A DNA stretch of 64,000 bases from Alkalilacustris brevis. Its GTDB lineage: Bacteria; Pseudomonadota; Alphaproteobacteria; Rhodobacterales; Rhodobacteraceae. Both the position numbers and the translations under genes were made by a program. Under the pieces are notes generated by a model. It was given only the letters and a program-made list of their open reading frames with translations. It made no database searches and was not told the DNA's origin. Location of the stretch: the NCBI RefSeq assembly GCF_003350345.1, contig NZ_QNVJ01000009.1, forward strand, positions 51,091 to 115,090. The letters run 5' to 3'. How positions within the stretch are numbered: the first letter of the stretch is position 1; every line of letters begins with the position of its first letter. Shown here in pieces: positions 1-7,591 of the stretch.

Positions 1-1
1 C

Positions 2-202
2 AGGCTGACGGGTGACAACGCCGCCCGTGCGGTCAGCTACGGCACCGAGGGCGGGCAGTTTCAGCGGCACGGGTTTTCGACCGTAATCTGTGGCCCCGGT
101 GATATTGCCCAGGCCCATCAGGCCGATGAATATATCAGCCTCGCCCAGTTCGATGCCGGGCAGGCATTCATGGGCCGCCTTGTGGAGTCGCTGCGCGCGT
201 GA
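2..202 (+). CDS. argE: Acetylornithine deacetylase (ArgE)-like M20 peptidase, C-terminal fragment
   Basis: This is the last 66 codons of an open frame that enters from the left edge. The segment SYGTEGGQFQ followed by CGPGDIAQAHQADEY matches the C-terminal metal-binding part of ArgE-type M20 deacetylases: a Glu in the TEGG stretch and a His in the AHQADE stretch. The family hydrolyses N-acetylornithine to ornithine, or related N-acyl amino acids, in the cytoplasm. Its stop overlaps the GTG start of the following FAD oxidoreductase by four bases (GTGA), so the two are probably translationally coupled. That pairing suggests amino-acid or N-acyl amino-acid use rather than plain arginine synthesis. 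The N-terminal catalytic part lies outside the window. Confidence 0.75.
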   Translation, partial: RLTGDNAARAVSYGTEGGQFQRHGFSTVICGPGDIAQAHQADEYISLAQFDAGQAFMGRLVESLRA

Positions 203-1545
203 GTGTGTTTCCCTTTTCCAGCAAGCTGCCGGTCAGCCACCCTGGCCCGCCACCCACGCAGGCCGACGTGGTGGTGATCGGTGCTGGCATCATCGGGGTG
301 ATGACCGCCTGGTATCTTGCCCGGCGCGGTTTCAGCGTGGTGATCTGCGAGAAAGGGCGCGTGGCGGCTGAGCAATCTTCGCGCAACTGGGGCTGGATTC
401 GCCAGCAGGGCCGCGATCCGCATGAATTGCCGATCATGATGGAAGCCACCCGACTGTGGCCGGAGCTCGAGGCCGAATGCGGCGAAGACATCGGATACCG
501 CCGCTGCGGGGTGCTTTACCTGGCCGGCAGCGAAAGCGAGATGGCGGCTTACGAGCACTGGCTCGAAACGGCACAGGCCCATGATCTGGAGACACGGCTT
601 GTGGGCCGGGCAGAGATTGCCCGGATGATGCCGCAGGCCGCCGCGCTGTGGAAAGGGGGGCTTCACACTCCCGGCGACGCCTGCGCCGAACCCTGGCTTG
701 CCGTGCCCGCGCTGGCGCGAGCTGCGGCGCGGCGCGGTGTGCCGATCGTCGAGAATTGCGCGGTGCGCGGGCTCGACCTGCGCGCCGGGCGTGTGGCGGC
801 CGTGGTGACCGAGCAGGGGCGTATCGCCTGCGATCATGTGGTGCTGGCGGGGGGGGCGTGGTCGGCGCTGTTTTTGCGCAACCTCGGGGTCATGCTGCCG
901 CAGCTTTCGGTGCTGGCCACGGCGGCCGCTACCGCGGCGCTGCCGCGCGTGTTCGATGGCGCCGCGGCCGAGGCCCGCTTTGCCCTGCGGCGCCGGCAGG
1001 ATGGCGGCTATACCATCGCGCCGGGCGGGGTGCATGATCTGCTTCTGGGGCCGGATGCCTTCCGCCATTTCACCCGCTACATGCCGCAGTTGCGCAGCGA
1101 TCCCCTGGCGACACGGCTCAAGCCCTTCGCGCCGCGCGGCTATCCCGACGGCTGGCGCACGCCGCGGGGCTGGAACCTGGATGCGCGCAGCCCATTCGAG
1201 GACATGCGCGTGCTCAACCCCGACCCGAACCGCCGCAGCCTCGCCCGGATTGTCGAGCGCTTCGCTGAGGTCTTCCCGACCCTGGGGCGCCCGGGGTTAC
1301 GCATGGCCTGGGGCGGCATGATCGACACCATGCCCGACCTGCTGCCGGTGATCGACCGTGTGCATCAGGTGCCGGGGCTGGTTGTCGCCACCGGGATGAG
1401 CGGCCACGGTTTCGGCATCGGCCCGGCTATCGGCCGCGTGGTGGCCGAGATGGTGGCTGGCAACCCGGTGGGCCATGACCTGCACCGCTTTCGCCTGTCG
1501 CGCTTCTTCGACGGCTCGCGCATCGTGCCCAGCCCCGCGATCTGA
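199..1545 (+). CDS. FAD-dependent oxidoreductase, DadA/DAO family
   Basis: A 448-residue protein with an N-terminal Rossmann dinucleotide-binding motif (VVVIGAGIIGVMTAWYLARRG, about residues 25-45) and an acidic FAD-ribose contact in ICEKGRV. The C-terminal block with GMSGHGFGIGPAIGR is the conserved FAD-closing region of the D-amino-acid oxidase (DAO) family. Members oxidise amino acids or N-methyl amines and pass electrons to oxygen or quinone. The GTG start overlaps the argE-like stop by four bases, and a shared transcript with that gene is likely. The substrate cannot be read from sequence; a D-amino acid or an amine product of the deacetylase is a guess. Repeat copies and a hairpin follow in the convergent gap with uvrD. 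Confidence 0.82.
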   Translation: MSVFPFSSKLPVSHPGPPPTQADVVVIGAGIIGVMTAWYLARRGFSVVICEKGRVAAEQSSRNWGWIRQQGRDPHELPIMMEATRLWPELEAECGEDIGYRRCGVLYLAGSESEMAAYEHWLETAQAHDLETRLVGRAEIARMMPQAAALWKGGLHTPGDACAEPWLAVPALARAAARRGVPIVENCAVRGLDLRAGRVAAVVTEQGRIACDHVVLAGGAWSALFLRNLGVMLPQLSVLATAAATAALPRVFDGAAAEARFALRRRQDGGYTIAPGGVHDLLLGPDAFRHFTRYMPQLRSDPLATRLKPFAPRGYPDGWRTPRGWNLDARSPFEDMRVLNPDPNRRSLARIVERFAEVFPTLGRPGLRMAWGGMIDTMPDLLPVIDRVHQVPGLVVATGMSGHGFGIGPAIGRVVAEMVAGNPVGHDLHRFRLSRFFDGSRIVPSPAI

Positions 1546-1571
1546 CCGGCGCGCCGGCTGAAGCCGCGCAT

Positions 1572-1595
1572 GGATATTTATTTCCAAGAAGAAGG
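1572..1595 (+). repeat. GGATATTT intergenic repeat, GAAGAAG type, copy 1
   Basis: The copy has a GGATATTTATTT core followed by CCAAGAAGAAGG. It lies 27 bases after the stop of the FAD oxidoreductase and is oriented with that gene. It faces copy 2 (1642-1680), which is oriented with the convergent uvrD gene. Confidence 0.7.
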
Positions 1596-1641
1596 AACAG
1601 CCGTGCGCAGACGATCCCGCCGCCCGCCTGTTTCCGCCATG

Positions 1642-1680
1642 CCCTTCACTGTGACGAAAATATCCTCGCCGAAGGCATCG
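1642..1680 (-). repeat. GGATATTT intergenic repeat, TCACAGTGAAGGG type, copy 2
   Basis: Read on the minus strand it gives CGATGCCTTCGGCGA, then GGATATTTTCG, then TCACAGTGAAGGG. It lies in the 3' region of uvrD and is oriented with it. The flank GATGCCTTCGGCGA is identical to the flank of the copy at 45787-45823. Confidence 0.75.
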
Positions 1681-1706
1681 ACAGGCCTCTCCGCCGGCCT
1701 GTCGAT
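1677..1706. terminator. Perfect 11-bp hairpin between convergent genes
   Basis: ATCGACAGGCC at 1677-1687 pairs perfectly with GGCCTGTCGAT at 1696-1706 around an 8-base loop. No U-tract follows on either side, so it is either a bidirectional terminator of weak type or an mRNA 3'-end stabiliser for the convergent FAD oxidoreductase and uvrD transcripts. Confidence 0.55.
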
Positions 1707-1797
1707 ATGACGGATGCAGGCGCGTCGCTCAAAGGTTGCAGGGGCCTGGTCCGAATAAGGCGCACCGCTTCGCACTCCGGTTCGTCGGCCCGGCGGC

Positions 1798-4290
1798 TCA
1801 GAAAGGCACGTCGCCTGCGCGTTCTGCCGCCACCAGATACTGCGCGATCACATGCTTCTCGCCCGCCTTGTCGAAGGCGACCCGCAGCTTGTCGCCATCC
1901 ACCCCGGTGACATGCCCGTAGCCGAACTTCGCGTGAAAGACGCGCTCGCCCTCGCCGAAGGCCGACGGTTCCTCGGCACTGCGGGCGCGGGCCGGGCGGG
2001 CGGCCGAGGCCGGAGCGACCCGCGCGCCGCCATGGGCCTGCAGGCGTTTCCAGCCGGGCGAGTTGTAGACATCGGCGCGCGCCGCGCGGGTTTCCAGCGT
2101 GCCGCTATCGGGCTCTTCCGTGCCGTTGCGGCCGGCAAAACCGCTCACCCGGCCGCCAAGCCCGCCATAAAGCCCCGGCGGGGTTAGCACCTCGACATGC
2201 CTGACGGGCAATTCATCGACAAAGCGCGACGGCAGCTGCGATTGCCATTGCCCGTAGACTCGCCGGTTCGCGGCAAACGAGATCGTGCAGATTTCCTCCG
2301 CCCGGGTGATGCCGACATAGGCGAGGCGCCGCTCTTCCTCCAGCCCCTTGAGCCCGCTTTCATCCATCGAGCGCTGCGAGGGGAACAGCCCATCCTCCCA
2401 GCCGGGCAGGAAAACGACGGGAAATTCAAGCCCCTTGGCCCCGTGCAGCGTCATGATCGAGACTTTCTCACCCGCGGCGTCGGTCTCGTTATCCATGATC
2501 AGCGCGACATGTTCCAGGAAACCCTGAAGATTGTCGAACTGTTCCAGTGCCTTGACCAGTTCCTTGAGGTTTTCCAGCCGGCCCGGCGCGTCGGGGGATT
2601 TGTCATTTTGCCAATGCGCGGTATAGCCGGATTCGTCGAGAATGCGCTCGGCCAGCTCGATATGGTTGCGCGGGGCTCCGCCGCCAGTGCCCGCAGCCTC
2701 GGGGGCGATGATCTCGATCAGGTCGTCGTCGTCCGGTGTCCCGGGTGTGGTCAGACCTCCCGGACCCAGCCCGGCCATGGCGCGCACAGACTCGTGCCAG
2801 CGGGTGATCCCGTCGATCAGGGTGCGCAACTCGCGCGCGGCCTTGCCGCTCAGCCCGCCCGAATCGAGCAGCCGGCGCGCGCCTTCGGTCAGCGGCACAT
2901 CGGCCGCGCGCGCGGCAGTCTGGATCTTTTGCTGCGCCTTGTCGCCCAAGCCCCGTTTGGGCGTGTTCACCACCCGCTCGAAGGCAAGGTCATCGCCCGG
3001 GCTGACGGCAAGGCGGAAATAAGCCATGGCGTCGCGGATCTCCATCCGCTCATAGAAGCGCGGCCCGCCGATCACGCGGTAGGGCAGGCCGATCGACAGG
3101 AAACGATCCTCGAAGGCGCGCATCTGGTGGCTGGCGCGCACCAGAATGGCCATCTGGTCCAGCCCGAAGGGCGTGTGCCCGCGCGTGCCCCGTTGCAGCG
3201 CCTCGATCTCTTCGCCGATCCAGCGGGCTTCTTCCTCGCCGTCCCAATGGCCGACCAGGCGCACGCGCTCGCCGCCTTCGGCCTCGGTCCAGAGCGTCTT
3301 GCCCAGCCGCCCCGCGTTGGCGGCGATCAGGCTGCCGGCGGCGGCCAGGATATGCGGGGTGGAGCGGTAATTCTGTTCCAGCCGCACCACCTGCGCGCCG
3401 GGAAAATCCTGCTCGAACCGCAGGATGTTGCCCACCTCGGCCCCGCGCCAGCCATAGATCGACTGGTCGTCATCGCCCACGCAGCAGATGTTGCGATGCG
3501 CCCCGGCCAGCAGCCGTAGCCACAGATATTGCGCGACATTGGTGTCCTGGTATTCGTCTACCAGGATATGGCGAAAGCGGCGCTGATACTGCTCCAGCAC
3601 GTCGGGGTGGGTCTGGAAGATCGTCACCACATGCAGCAGCAGGTCGCCGAAATCCACCGCGTTGAGCGCCCTGAGCCGCGCCTGATAGGCCGCATACAGC
3701 GCCGGACCCCGCCCGTCGAAGGCGTCGGCCTCGCCGGCGGGCAGGGTCTCGGGCCGCCAGGCGCGGTTCTTCCAGTTGTCGATTATTCCGGCCAGGTGGC
3801 GGGCGGGCCAGCGCTTTTCGTCGATGCCGGCGGCGCTGATCTCCTGCTTGAGCAGTCGGATCTGGTCATCGGTGTCGAGAATGGTGAACCCTGGCTGCAG
3901 CCCGGCCAGCTCGGCATGGCGGCGCAGCAGCTTCACCCCGATGGCGTGGAACGTGCCCAGCCAAGGCAGCCCCTCCACCGATTGGCCCAGAAGCTGCGCG
4001 ACGCGCTCCTTCATCTCGCGCGCGGCCTTGTTGGTGAAGGTCACGGCCAGAATCTCGTGCGGCCGCGCCCGCCCCATGTTGAGCAGATGCGCGATCCGGC
4101 AGGTCAGCGCCCTTGTCTTGCCGGTGCCCGCGCCCGCCAGCATCAGCACCGGGCCGTCCAGCGCCTCGACCGCGGCGCGCTGCGCGGGGTTCAGCCCGTC
4201 CAGATAGGGCGCCGGGCGCGCCGCCATCGCCTGTTGCGAAAGCGGCAGCGCGGCGGCGTCAAAGGCGTCGTGATCGTCGAATTCGTTCAT
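1798..4290 (-). CDS. uvrD: ATP-dependent 3'-5' DNA helicase UvrD/PcrA
   Basis: An 830-residue superfamily 1A helicase. Walker A is AGAGTGKT at residues 52-59. Motif Ia has TFTNKAAREMKER, motif II is DEYQD at 245-249, motif III is QSIYGWRG at 276-283, and the motif V/VI region contains MTLHGAKGLEF and VGITRAEE. The C-terminal 60 residues, with the VFHAKFGYGHV block, form the UvrD C-terminal Tudor-like domain that contacts RNA polymerase in related proteins. The enzyme unwinds DNA in nucleotide excision and mismatch repair and removes RecA filaments. Length is somewhat over the usual 720-800 residues because of a low-complexity region around residue 740. The start at 4290 is preceded by a weak AGGG ribosome site. 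A GTTC-N7-GTTC SOS box lies 41 bases upstream, so LexA control is likely. Confidence 0.95.
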   Translation of the reverse strand: MNEFDDHDAFDAAALPLSQQAMAARPAPYLDGLNPAQRAAVEALDGPVLMLAGAGTGKTRALTCRIAHLLNMGRARPHEILAVTFTNKAAREMKERVAQLLGQSVEGLPWLGTFHAIGVKLLRRHAELAGLQPGFTILDTDDQIRLLKQEISAAGIDEKRWPARHLAGIIDNWKNRAWRPETLPAGEADAFDGRGPALYAAYQARLRALNAVDFGDLLLHVVTIFQTHPDVLEQYQRRFRHILVDEYQDTNVAQYLWLRLLAGAHRNICCVGDDDQSIYGWRGAEVGNILRFEQDFPGAQVVRLEQNYRSTPHILAAAGSLIAANAGRLGKTLWTEAEGGERVRLVGHWDGEEEARWIGEEIEALQRGTRGHTPFGLDQMAILVRASHQMRAFEDRFLSIGLPYRVIGGPRFYERMEIRDAMAYFRLAVSPGDDLAFERVVNTPKRGLGDKAQQKIQTAARAADVPLTEGARRLLDSGGLSGKAARELRTLIDGITRWHESVRAMAGLGPGGLTTPGTPDDDDLIEIIAPEAAGTGGGAPRNHIELAERILDESGYTAHWQNDKSPDAPGRLENLKELVKALEQFDNLQGFLEHVALIMDNETDAAGEKVSIMTLHGAKGLEFPVVFLPGWEDGLFPSQRSMDESGLKGLEEERRLAYVGITRAEEICTISFAANRRVYGQWQSQLPSRFVDELPVRHVEVLTPPGLYGGLGGRVSGFAGRNGTEEPDSGTLETRAARADVYNSPGWKRLQAHGGARVAPASAARPARARSAEEPSAFGEGERVFHAKFGYGHVTGVDGDKLRVAFDKAGEKHVIAQYLVAAERAGDVPF

Positions 4291-4330
4291 GCGTGCACCC
4301 TAGCCCGGACAGGGGCAGGAGAAAAGGGTT

Positions 4331-4345
4331 GTTCGCAGAATGTTC
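4331..4345. promoter_or_regulatory. LexA (SOS) box upstream of uvrD
   Basis: The sequence GTTC-GCAGAAT-GTTC is an exact match to the alphaproteobacterial LexA operator, a direct repeat GTTC-N7-GTTC. It ends 41 bases before the uvrD start codon at 4290, a suitable position for repression. A second box of this class, as the reverse complement, sits at the recA promoter (41399-41413). Confidence 0.8.
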
Positions 4346-4467
4346 CTGCGCGCGCAAGCGGTCATGCGCCGGCCGCATCGCGGGCAGGTTCAGGGCGGTA
4401 ACAGGCGCGTTTCGAAAAATGAGCGCGACCCCGACACCTTGCGGGGCGGGGGGCGATTGGCCGCGCG

Positions 4468-5007
4468 TCAGCGCGGCCCGATCATCATCACCATCTGCCG
4501 GCCTTCTAGCTTGGGCATGTTCTCGACCTTGCCGATCTCGGCCACGTCATCGGCTACACGGTTGAGCAGCTCGAGCCCCAGCTTCTGGTGCGCCATCTCG
4601 CGGCCGCGAAAACGCAGCGTGACCTTGACCTTGTCGCCGCCTTCCAGAAAGCGGATCACATTGCGCATCTTGACGTCATAGTCATGGACATCGGTCCCGG
4701 GGCGGAACTTGACTTCCTTGACCTCGATGGTCTTCTGCTTCTTGCGGGCTTCGGCCTCACGCTTCTGCTGTTCGTACTTGAACTTGCCGAAGTCCATGAT
4801 CTTGCAGACCGGCGGCGTGGCGTTTGGCGAGATCTCGACCAGGTCGAGCCCGATTTCAACAGCCATTGCGAGCGCGTCTTCCGGAGTGCGCACGCCAAGG
4901 TTTTCCCCTTCGGCGCCAATCAGGCGGATCTCGGGGGCACGGATTCGATCGTTCACGCGGGGGCCAGTGTCACGGGTTGGCGGCGCGTTATGAGGTCTGC
5001 GGGCTAT
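4468..5007 (-). CDS. infC: Translation initiation factor IF-3
   Basis: The protein matches IF-3 from end to end. The N-domain begins near [15 protein letters not shown], the lysine-rich linker contains [14 protein letters not shown], and the C-domain contains [14 protein letters not shown] and [11 protein letters not shown]-3 binds the 30S subunit, keeps it free of 50S and checks start-codon pairing. The family-conserved N-terminus [19 protein letters not shown] has no ATG, GTG or TTG ahead of it. An ATA at 5005-5007 lies nine bases after a GAAGGA ribosome site and gives a 179-residue product of usual length. An in-frame GTG further in (at RVNDRIR) would delete the conserved leader. A rare AUA start would parallel the AUU start that lets E. 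coli IF-3 limit its own synthesis. The start is inferred; the identity is not in doubt. Confidence 0.93.
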   Translation of the reverse strand: MARRPHNAPPTRDTGPRVNDRIRAPEIRLIGAEGENLGVRTPEDALAMAVEIGLDLVEISPNATPPVCKIMDFGKFKYEQQKREAEARKKQKTIEVKEVKFRPGTDVHDYDVKMRNVIRFLEGGDKVKVTLRFRGREMAHQKLGLELLNRVADDVAEIGKVENMPKLEGRQMVMMIGPR

Positions 5008-5256
5008 GGGAGCGGTTCCTTCTGCAATGACAGGTATTTGTCGGCGGAGGTGACGATAGACGGGCCGCCGGGGCGTTTCAAGGTGATTCAGGGCGCGCGG
5101 CGGGGCAATCGGCAGTGTTAGGTGCCCGCCGGGGGCGCCCGGGGTGGCAAGGATCGGCCAGGACGGCGCATTTGCGGGGCAATGGGTTGCCTGCCGGTTG
5201 AAACCTGTCAGAAGGGGGCCAACCTTGTAGGATGAAAAGAAAACGCGAGATTTGGC

Positions 5257-6222
5257 ATGAACAGAAATCTGACGGTTGTAGTCGTGGTGGTCCTTCTGGC
5301 GGCAGGGGGGTATCTGCTGCTGGCCGACCGTTCCGGGGTTGAGGTGGACACGCTCGATCCCGCCGCGGTCGAGACCCCCGAGCCGCTTGACCCCGAGGAA
5401 ACGCCCGAACCGCTGGATCTTGGTCCGGATCAGGATGCCGAGCCAGCCCCCGAAGACACCCAAGGCACCGGGGAAGATGAGGCCACTGCTCCCGGCGGCC
5501 TGGCCGAAGAGGTGGTGCGCGAGGCGCTGGAAAGTGACGGTGCCGAAACCCCTGATGCCCTGTCGGATCAAGCTGCAGACGTGATCGACGAGGTGCTCGA
5601 ATCGGGCGATGCCGCAGGTGACGCGGCAACCGAGGCTGCCGAAAGGGCGATCCGCGAAGCGATGGAATCCGCCGAAGACGGCGTGAGCGACACCGAAGCC
5701 GCCGCGCGCGAGGCGATCGCCGATATTGCCCGCGATTCCGGCGTCGCCCCCGTGGACGATCCGGAGGCCCAGGAACAGGCCGCGGGCCTTGTCCGGGACG
5801 AGGCCGATATGGCCCATGCCGCCCGGCAGCAGACTGATGAGGCCTCCGAACAGGCCGTGCTTGCCGCCGCCGAGGCTGTGCAGGCTGCGCTTGAGGGCGA
5901 TGCCGAGGCCGCCGAACGTGCCGCCGACACCTCCGCAAACGCCGCCGCCGAGGCCGCGCGCGCGGCCTCCGATAGCGCCGAGGCGGCCGAACGTGCCATG
6001 ACCAATGCCGGGGTCGCCGGGGATGAGGAAGCGCAGGCGCGCGCCCAAGCGGCCCTGCGCGCCGCCGAAGAGGCCGCAGCCGCCGCTGACAGCGCGATGC
6101 AATGGTCGTCGATTGCTGCCGGCGCGGTGGCCGATGCCATTCTGGGCGCCGCGCCGGATCAGGCCATCGTCGACGAGTTGCTCACGCAGGGCCGCATCCG
6201 CCTGCCGCAGGAGAACGAGTAG
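5257..6222 (+). CDS. Ala/Glu-rich, membrane-anchored acidic protein of unknown function
   Basis: A 321-residue protein starting with a short basic end and one hydrophobic segment (residues 5-23, rich in V and L), then the extracytoplasmic-like sequence [12 protein letters not shown]. The rest is strongly acidic and alanine-rich. Residues 30-75 are a Pro/Glu/Asp stretch with a repeated TPEPLD motif. Residues 80-300 are long heptad-like Ala-Glu helical repeats, probably coiled coil or an extended helix bundle. No catalytic motif is visible. An uncleaved signal-anchor holding an acidic helical domain in the periplasm is the simplest reading. It is divergent from infC with a 249-base gap. The reverse strand carries a long open frame over it, which is a composition artefact. 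Confidence 0.65.
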   Translation: MNRNLTVVVVVVLLAAGGYLLLADRSGVEVDTLDPAAVETPEPLDPEETPEPLDLGPDQDAEPAPEDTQGTGEDEATAPGGLAEEVVREALESDGAETPDALSDQAADVIDEVLESGDAAGDAATEAAERAIREAMESAEDGVSDTEAAAREAIADIARDSGVAPVDDPEAQEQAAGLVRDEADMAHAARQQTDEASEQAVLAAAEAVQAALEGDAEAAERAADTSANAAAEAARAASDSAEAAERAMTNAGVAGDEEAQARAQAALRAAEEAAAAADSAMQWSSIAAGAVADAILGAAPDQAIVDELLTQGRIRLPQENE

Positions 6223-6320
6223 AAATTTCCCGACGGGCATGACCAGGGCTGGGCCGCAGACAGGCCGCAGACAGGCCGTTGCCGGGCGGCAGCCTGGCTT
6301 GCAATCGCGTCAGGGCACAG

Positions 6321-6377
6321 CCCCTTCACTGTGAGGGAAATATCCTCGGGGGGTCCGGGGGGCAGACAGCCCCCCGG
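6321..6377 (-). repeat. GGATATTT intergenic repeat, extended 57-bp form, copy 3
   Basis: This copy carries the TCACAGTGAAGGGG and GGATATTT core plus a GC-rich arm CCGGGGGGCAGACAGCCCCC that folds into a 9-bp hairpin with an AGACA loop. The whole 57 bases recur inverted at 16029-16085 with two mismatches. It lies in the 3' region of the ArsR gene and is oriented with it. Confidence 0.8.
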
Positions 6378-6507
6378 CTTTCCCGCGGCGCGCACGCGGC
6401 GCATCCATCCGGTTTCTTGCTAAAGCGCCGGCCTGGTGCAGTGCCCTGTCCCGGCGCGATTTTCGGGCCGTCGGGCAGCTTGGCCCGGCTTGACATTGCC
6501 CGGCCGT

Positions 6508-6867
6508 TCAGCCGCGCGCGGTCTGGCCTTCTTCGCAGAACATGTCGTAGAGCAGTTCGATCACCCGGCGCGACTTCGTGTCGCTCAGTGAGTAATAGAT
6601 CGCCTTGCCCTCGCGCCGTGTCTCCACCAGCCCTTCCAGCCGCAACCGCGCAAGCTGCTGGCTGACGGCGGCCTGCCGCGCGCCAAGGAGTTGCTCGAGT
6701 TCGGTCACCGATTTCTCGCCCGACGCCAGGTGGCACAGAATCATCAGCCGCCCTTCATGCGCCAGCGCCTTGAGAAAGGCGCAGGCCGTCTCGGCGTTTT
6801 GCGACATTTCGTCGAAGGGCACGGATGGTTCGTGCTTCTCCATCAGTTCATCAGCGTTGAGCGCCAT
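6508..6867 (-). CDS. ArsR-family repressor, BigR/SqrR (persulfide-sensing) type
   Basis: A 119-residue winged-helix protein. The helix-turn-helix spans about residues 53-80 (SVTELEQLLGARQAAVSQQLARL), followed by the wing VETRREGKAIYYSL. It lacks the CxC metal site of ArsR/SmtB metal sensors. It does have Cys45 (ILCHLASGEK) and Cys111 (MFCEEG), in the positions of the two cysteines that form the polysulfide bridge in BigR and SqrR; Cys29 is additional. Those relatives derepress sulfide-detoxification genes when persulfide links the cysteines. An inverted repeat over its promoter (6972-6993) suggests autoregulation. A sulfide:quinone oxidoreductase gene lies about 40 kb away in this window; a regulatory link is an inference. 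Confidence 0.82.
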   Translation of the reverse strand: MALNADELMEKHEPSVPFDEMSQNAETACAFLKALAHEGRLMILCHLASGEKSVTELEQLLGARQAAVSQQLARLRLEGLVETRREGKAIYYSLSDTKSRRVIELLYDMFCEEGQTARG

Positions 6868-6971
6868 GATCCGACCTTTCCTGACAGTGCCGGGCCGTGG
6901 GCGAAACCAGCCCCCCGGTCACGGGTAAAGCGCCTGCGGGCGCCGGTGCCGCCATGCCACGGCGGAAAATC

Positions 6972-6993
6972 ACATTCCGTTAGTTTAATGTGT
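6972..6993. promoter_or_regulatory. Inverted-repeat operator candidate upstream of the ArsR gene
   Basis: CACATT-N10-AATGTG is a perfect 6-bp inverted repeat in an AT-rich patch of otherwise GC-rich DNA. It overlaps the -10 element of the predicted minus-strand promoter, the expected place for ArsR-type autorepression. Confidence 0.55.
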
Positions 6994-7010
6994 TTCATGC
7001 GATATTCAAG
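6983..7010 (-). promoter_or_regulatory. Predicted sigma-70 promoter of the ArsR gene
   Basis: Read leftward: TTGAAT (-35), a 16-base spacer, TAAACT (-10). Transcription would start near 6976, about 110 bases before the ATG at 6867. This is a consensus match only, but it coincides with the inverted-repeat operator. Confidence 0.45.
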
Positions 7011-7051
7011 GCCCGCCTTGCTCTTCCCCGTGCCGTTTCCGGTGCCGGTCT

Positions 7052-7546
7052 TCACATCGCCGCCGAAACCTGGCCGTAATCACCGCCCGAAAAGACCAGC
7101 GGTGCACCGTTTCGCTGGCTGGCCCGCAGCACCCGACCGACCACGATGGCATGATCTCCACCATCATAGGTTGAGTAAAGCGCGCAGTCAAAGCGGGCGA
7201 GGACATCGGGCAGCACGGGCACCCCTTCCGGCGTATGCTCGGGCGAAAGGTCGTCGAACAGCCCCGCGCCACGGGCAAAGCGGTGCGACAGCGCGCGCTG
7301 CTCGGCCGCCAGCACGTGGATGGCGAAATGCGCGGCCCCGGCAAACAGCGCGAAGCGCCCCGACGCCCGCGCCGGGCACCACAGCACCAAGGGCGGATCG
7401 AGCGACACCGAGGTGAAGCTGTTGACGGTGATGCCCACCGGCCCCGCGGGCGCCGCCGTAGTCACGACCGTCACGCCGGTGACAAAGCGCCCCAGCGCCT
7501 GGCGGAACAGTCGGGCGTTTTCTGCATCCGGGGCAAAGCTATGCAC
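7052..7546 (-). CDS. Flavin reductase family protein (FMN-binding split barrel)
   Basis: A 164-residue protein of the flavin reductase-like domain family. The N-terminal FRQALGRFVTGVTVVTT, GITVNSFTSVSLDPPLVLWC and the C-terminal DHAIVVGRVL are the usual conserved blocks: a TGVTVVTT start, an FMN-contacting NSFTSVSLDPP loop, and a DH in the dimer interface. The family reduces free FMN or FAD with NAD(P)H, often to feed a two-component monooxygenase. No partner oxygenase lies beside it, so the client is unknown. It sits upstream of the ArsR gene on the same strand and downstream of the M3 oligopeptidase. Confidence 0.85.
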   Translation of the reverse strand: MHSFAPDAENARLFRQALGRFVTGVTVVTTAAPAGPVGITVNSFTSVSLDPPLVLWCPARASGRFALFAGAAHFAIHVLAAEQRALSHRFARGAGLFDDLSPEHTPEGVPVLPDVLARFDCALYSTYDGGDHAIVVGRVLRASQRNGAPLVFSGGDYGQVSAAM

Positions 7547-7591
7547 GTTGTCTTCCTTGTGTCTTCCTTGTGTCTTGCGATGCGCGGGGCG

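Noticed and set aside
4468..6240. A 590-codon minus-strand frame covering infC and the region upstream
   Set aside because: Only the last 179 codons are IF-3. The rest lies antisense to the Ala/Glu-rich gene at 5257-6222 and reads Gly/Arg-rich sequence without family pattern.
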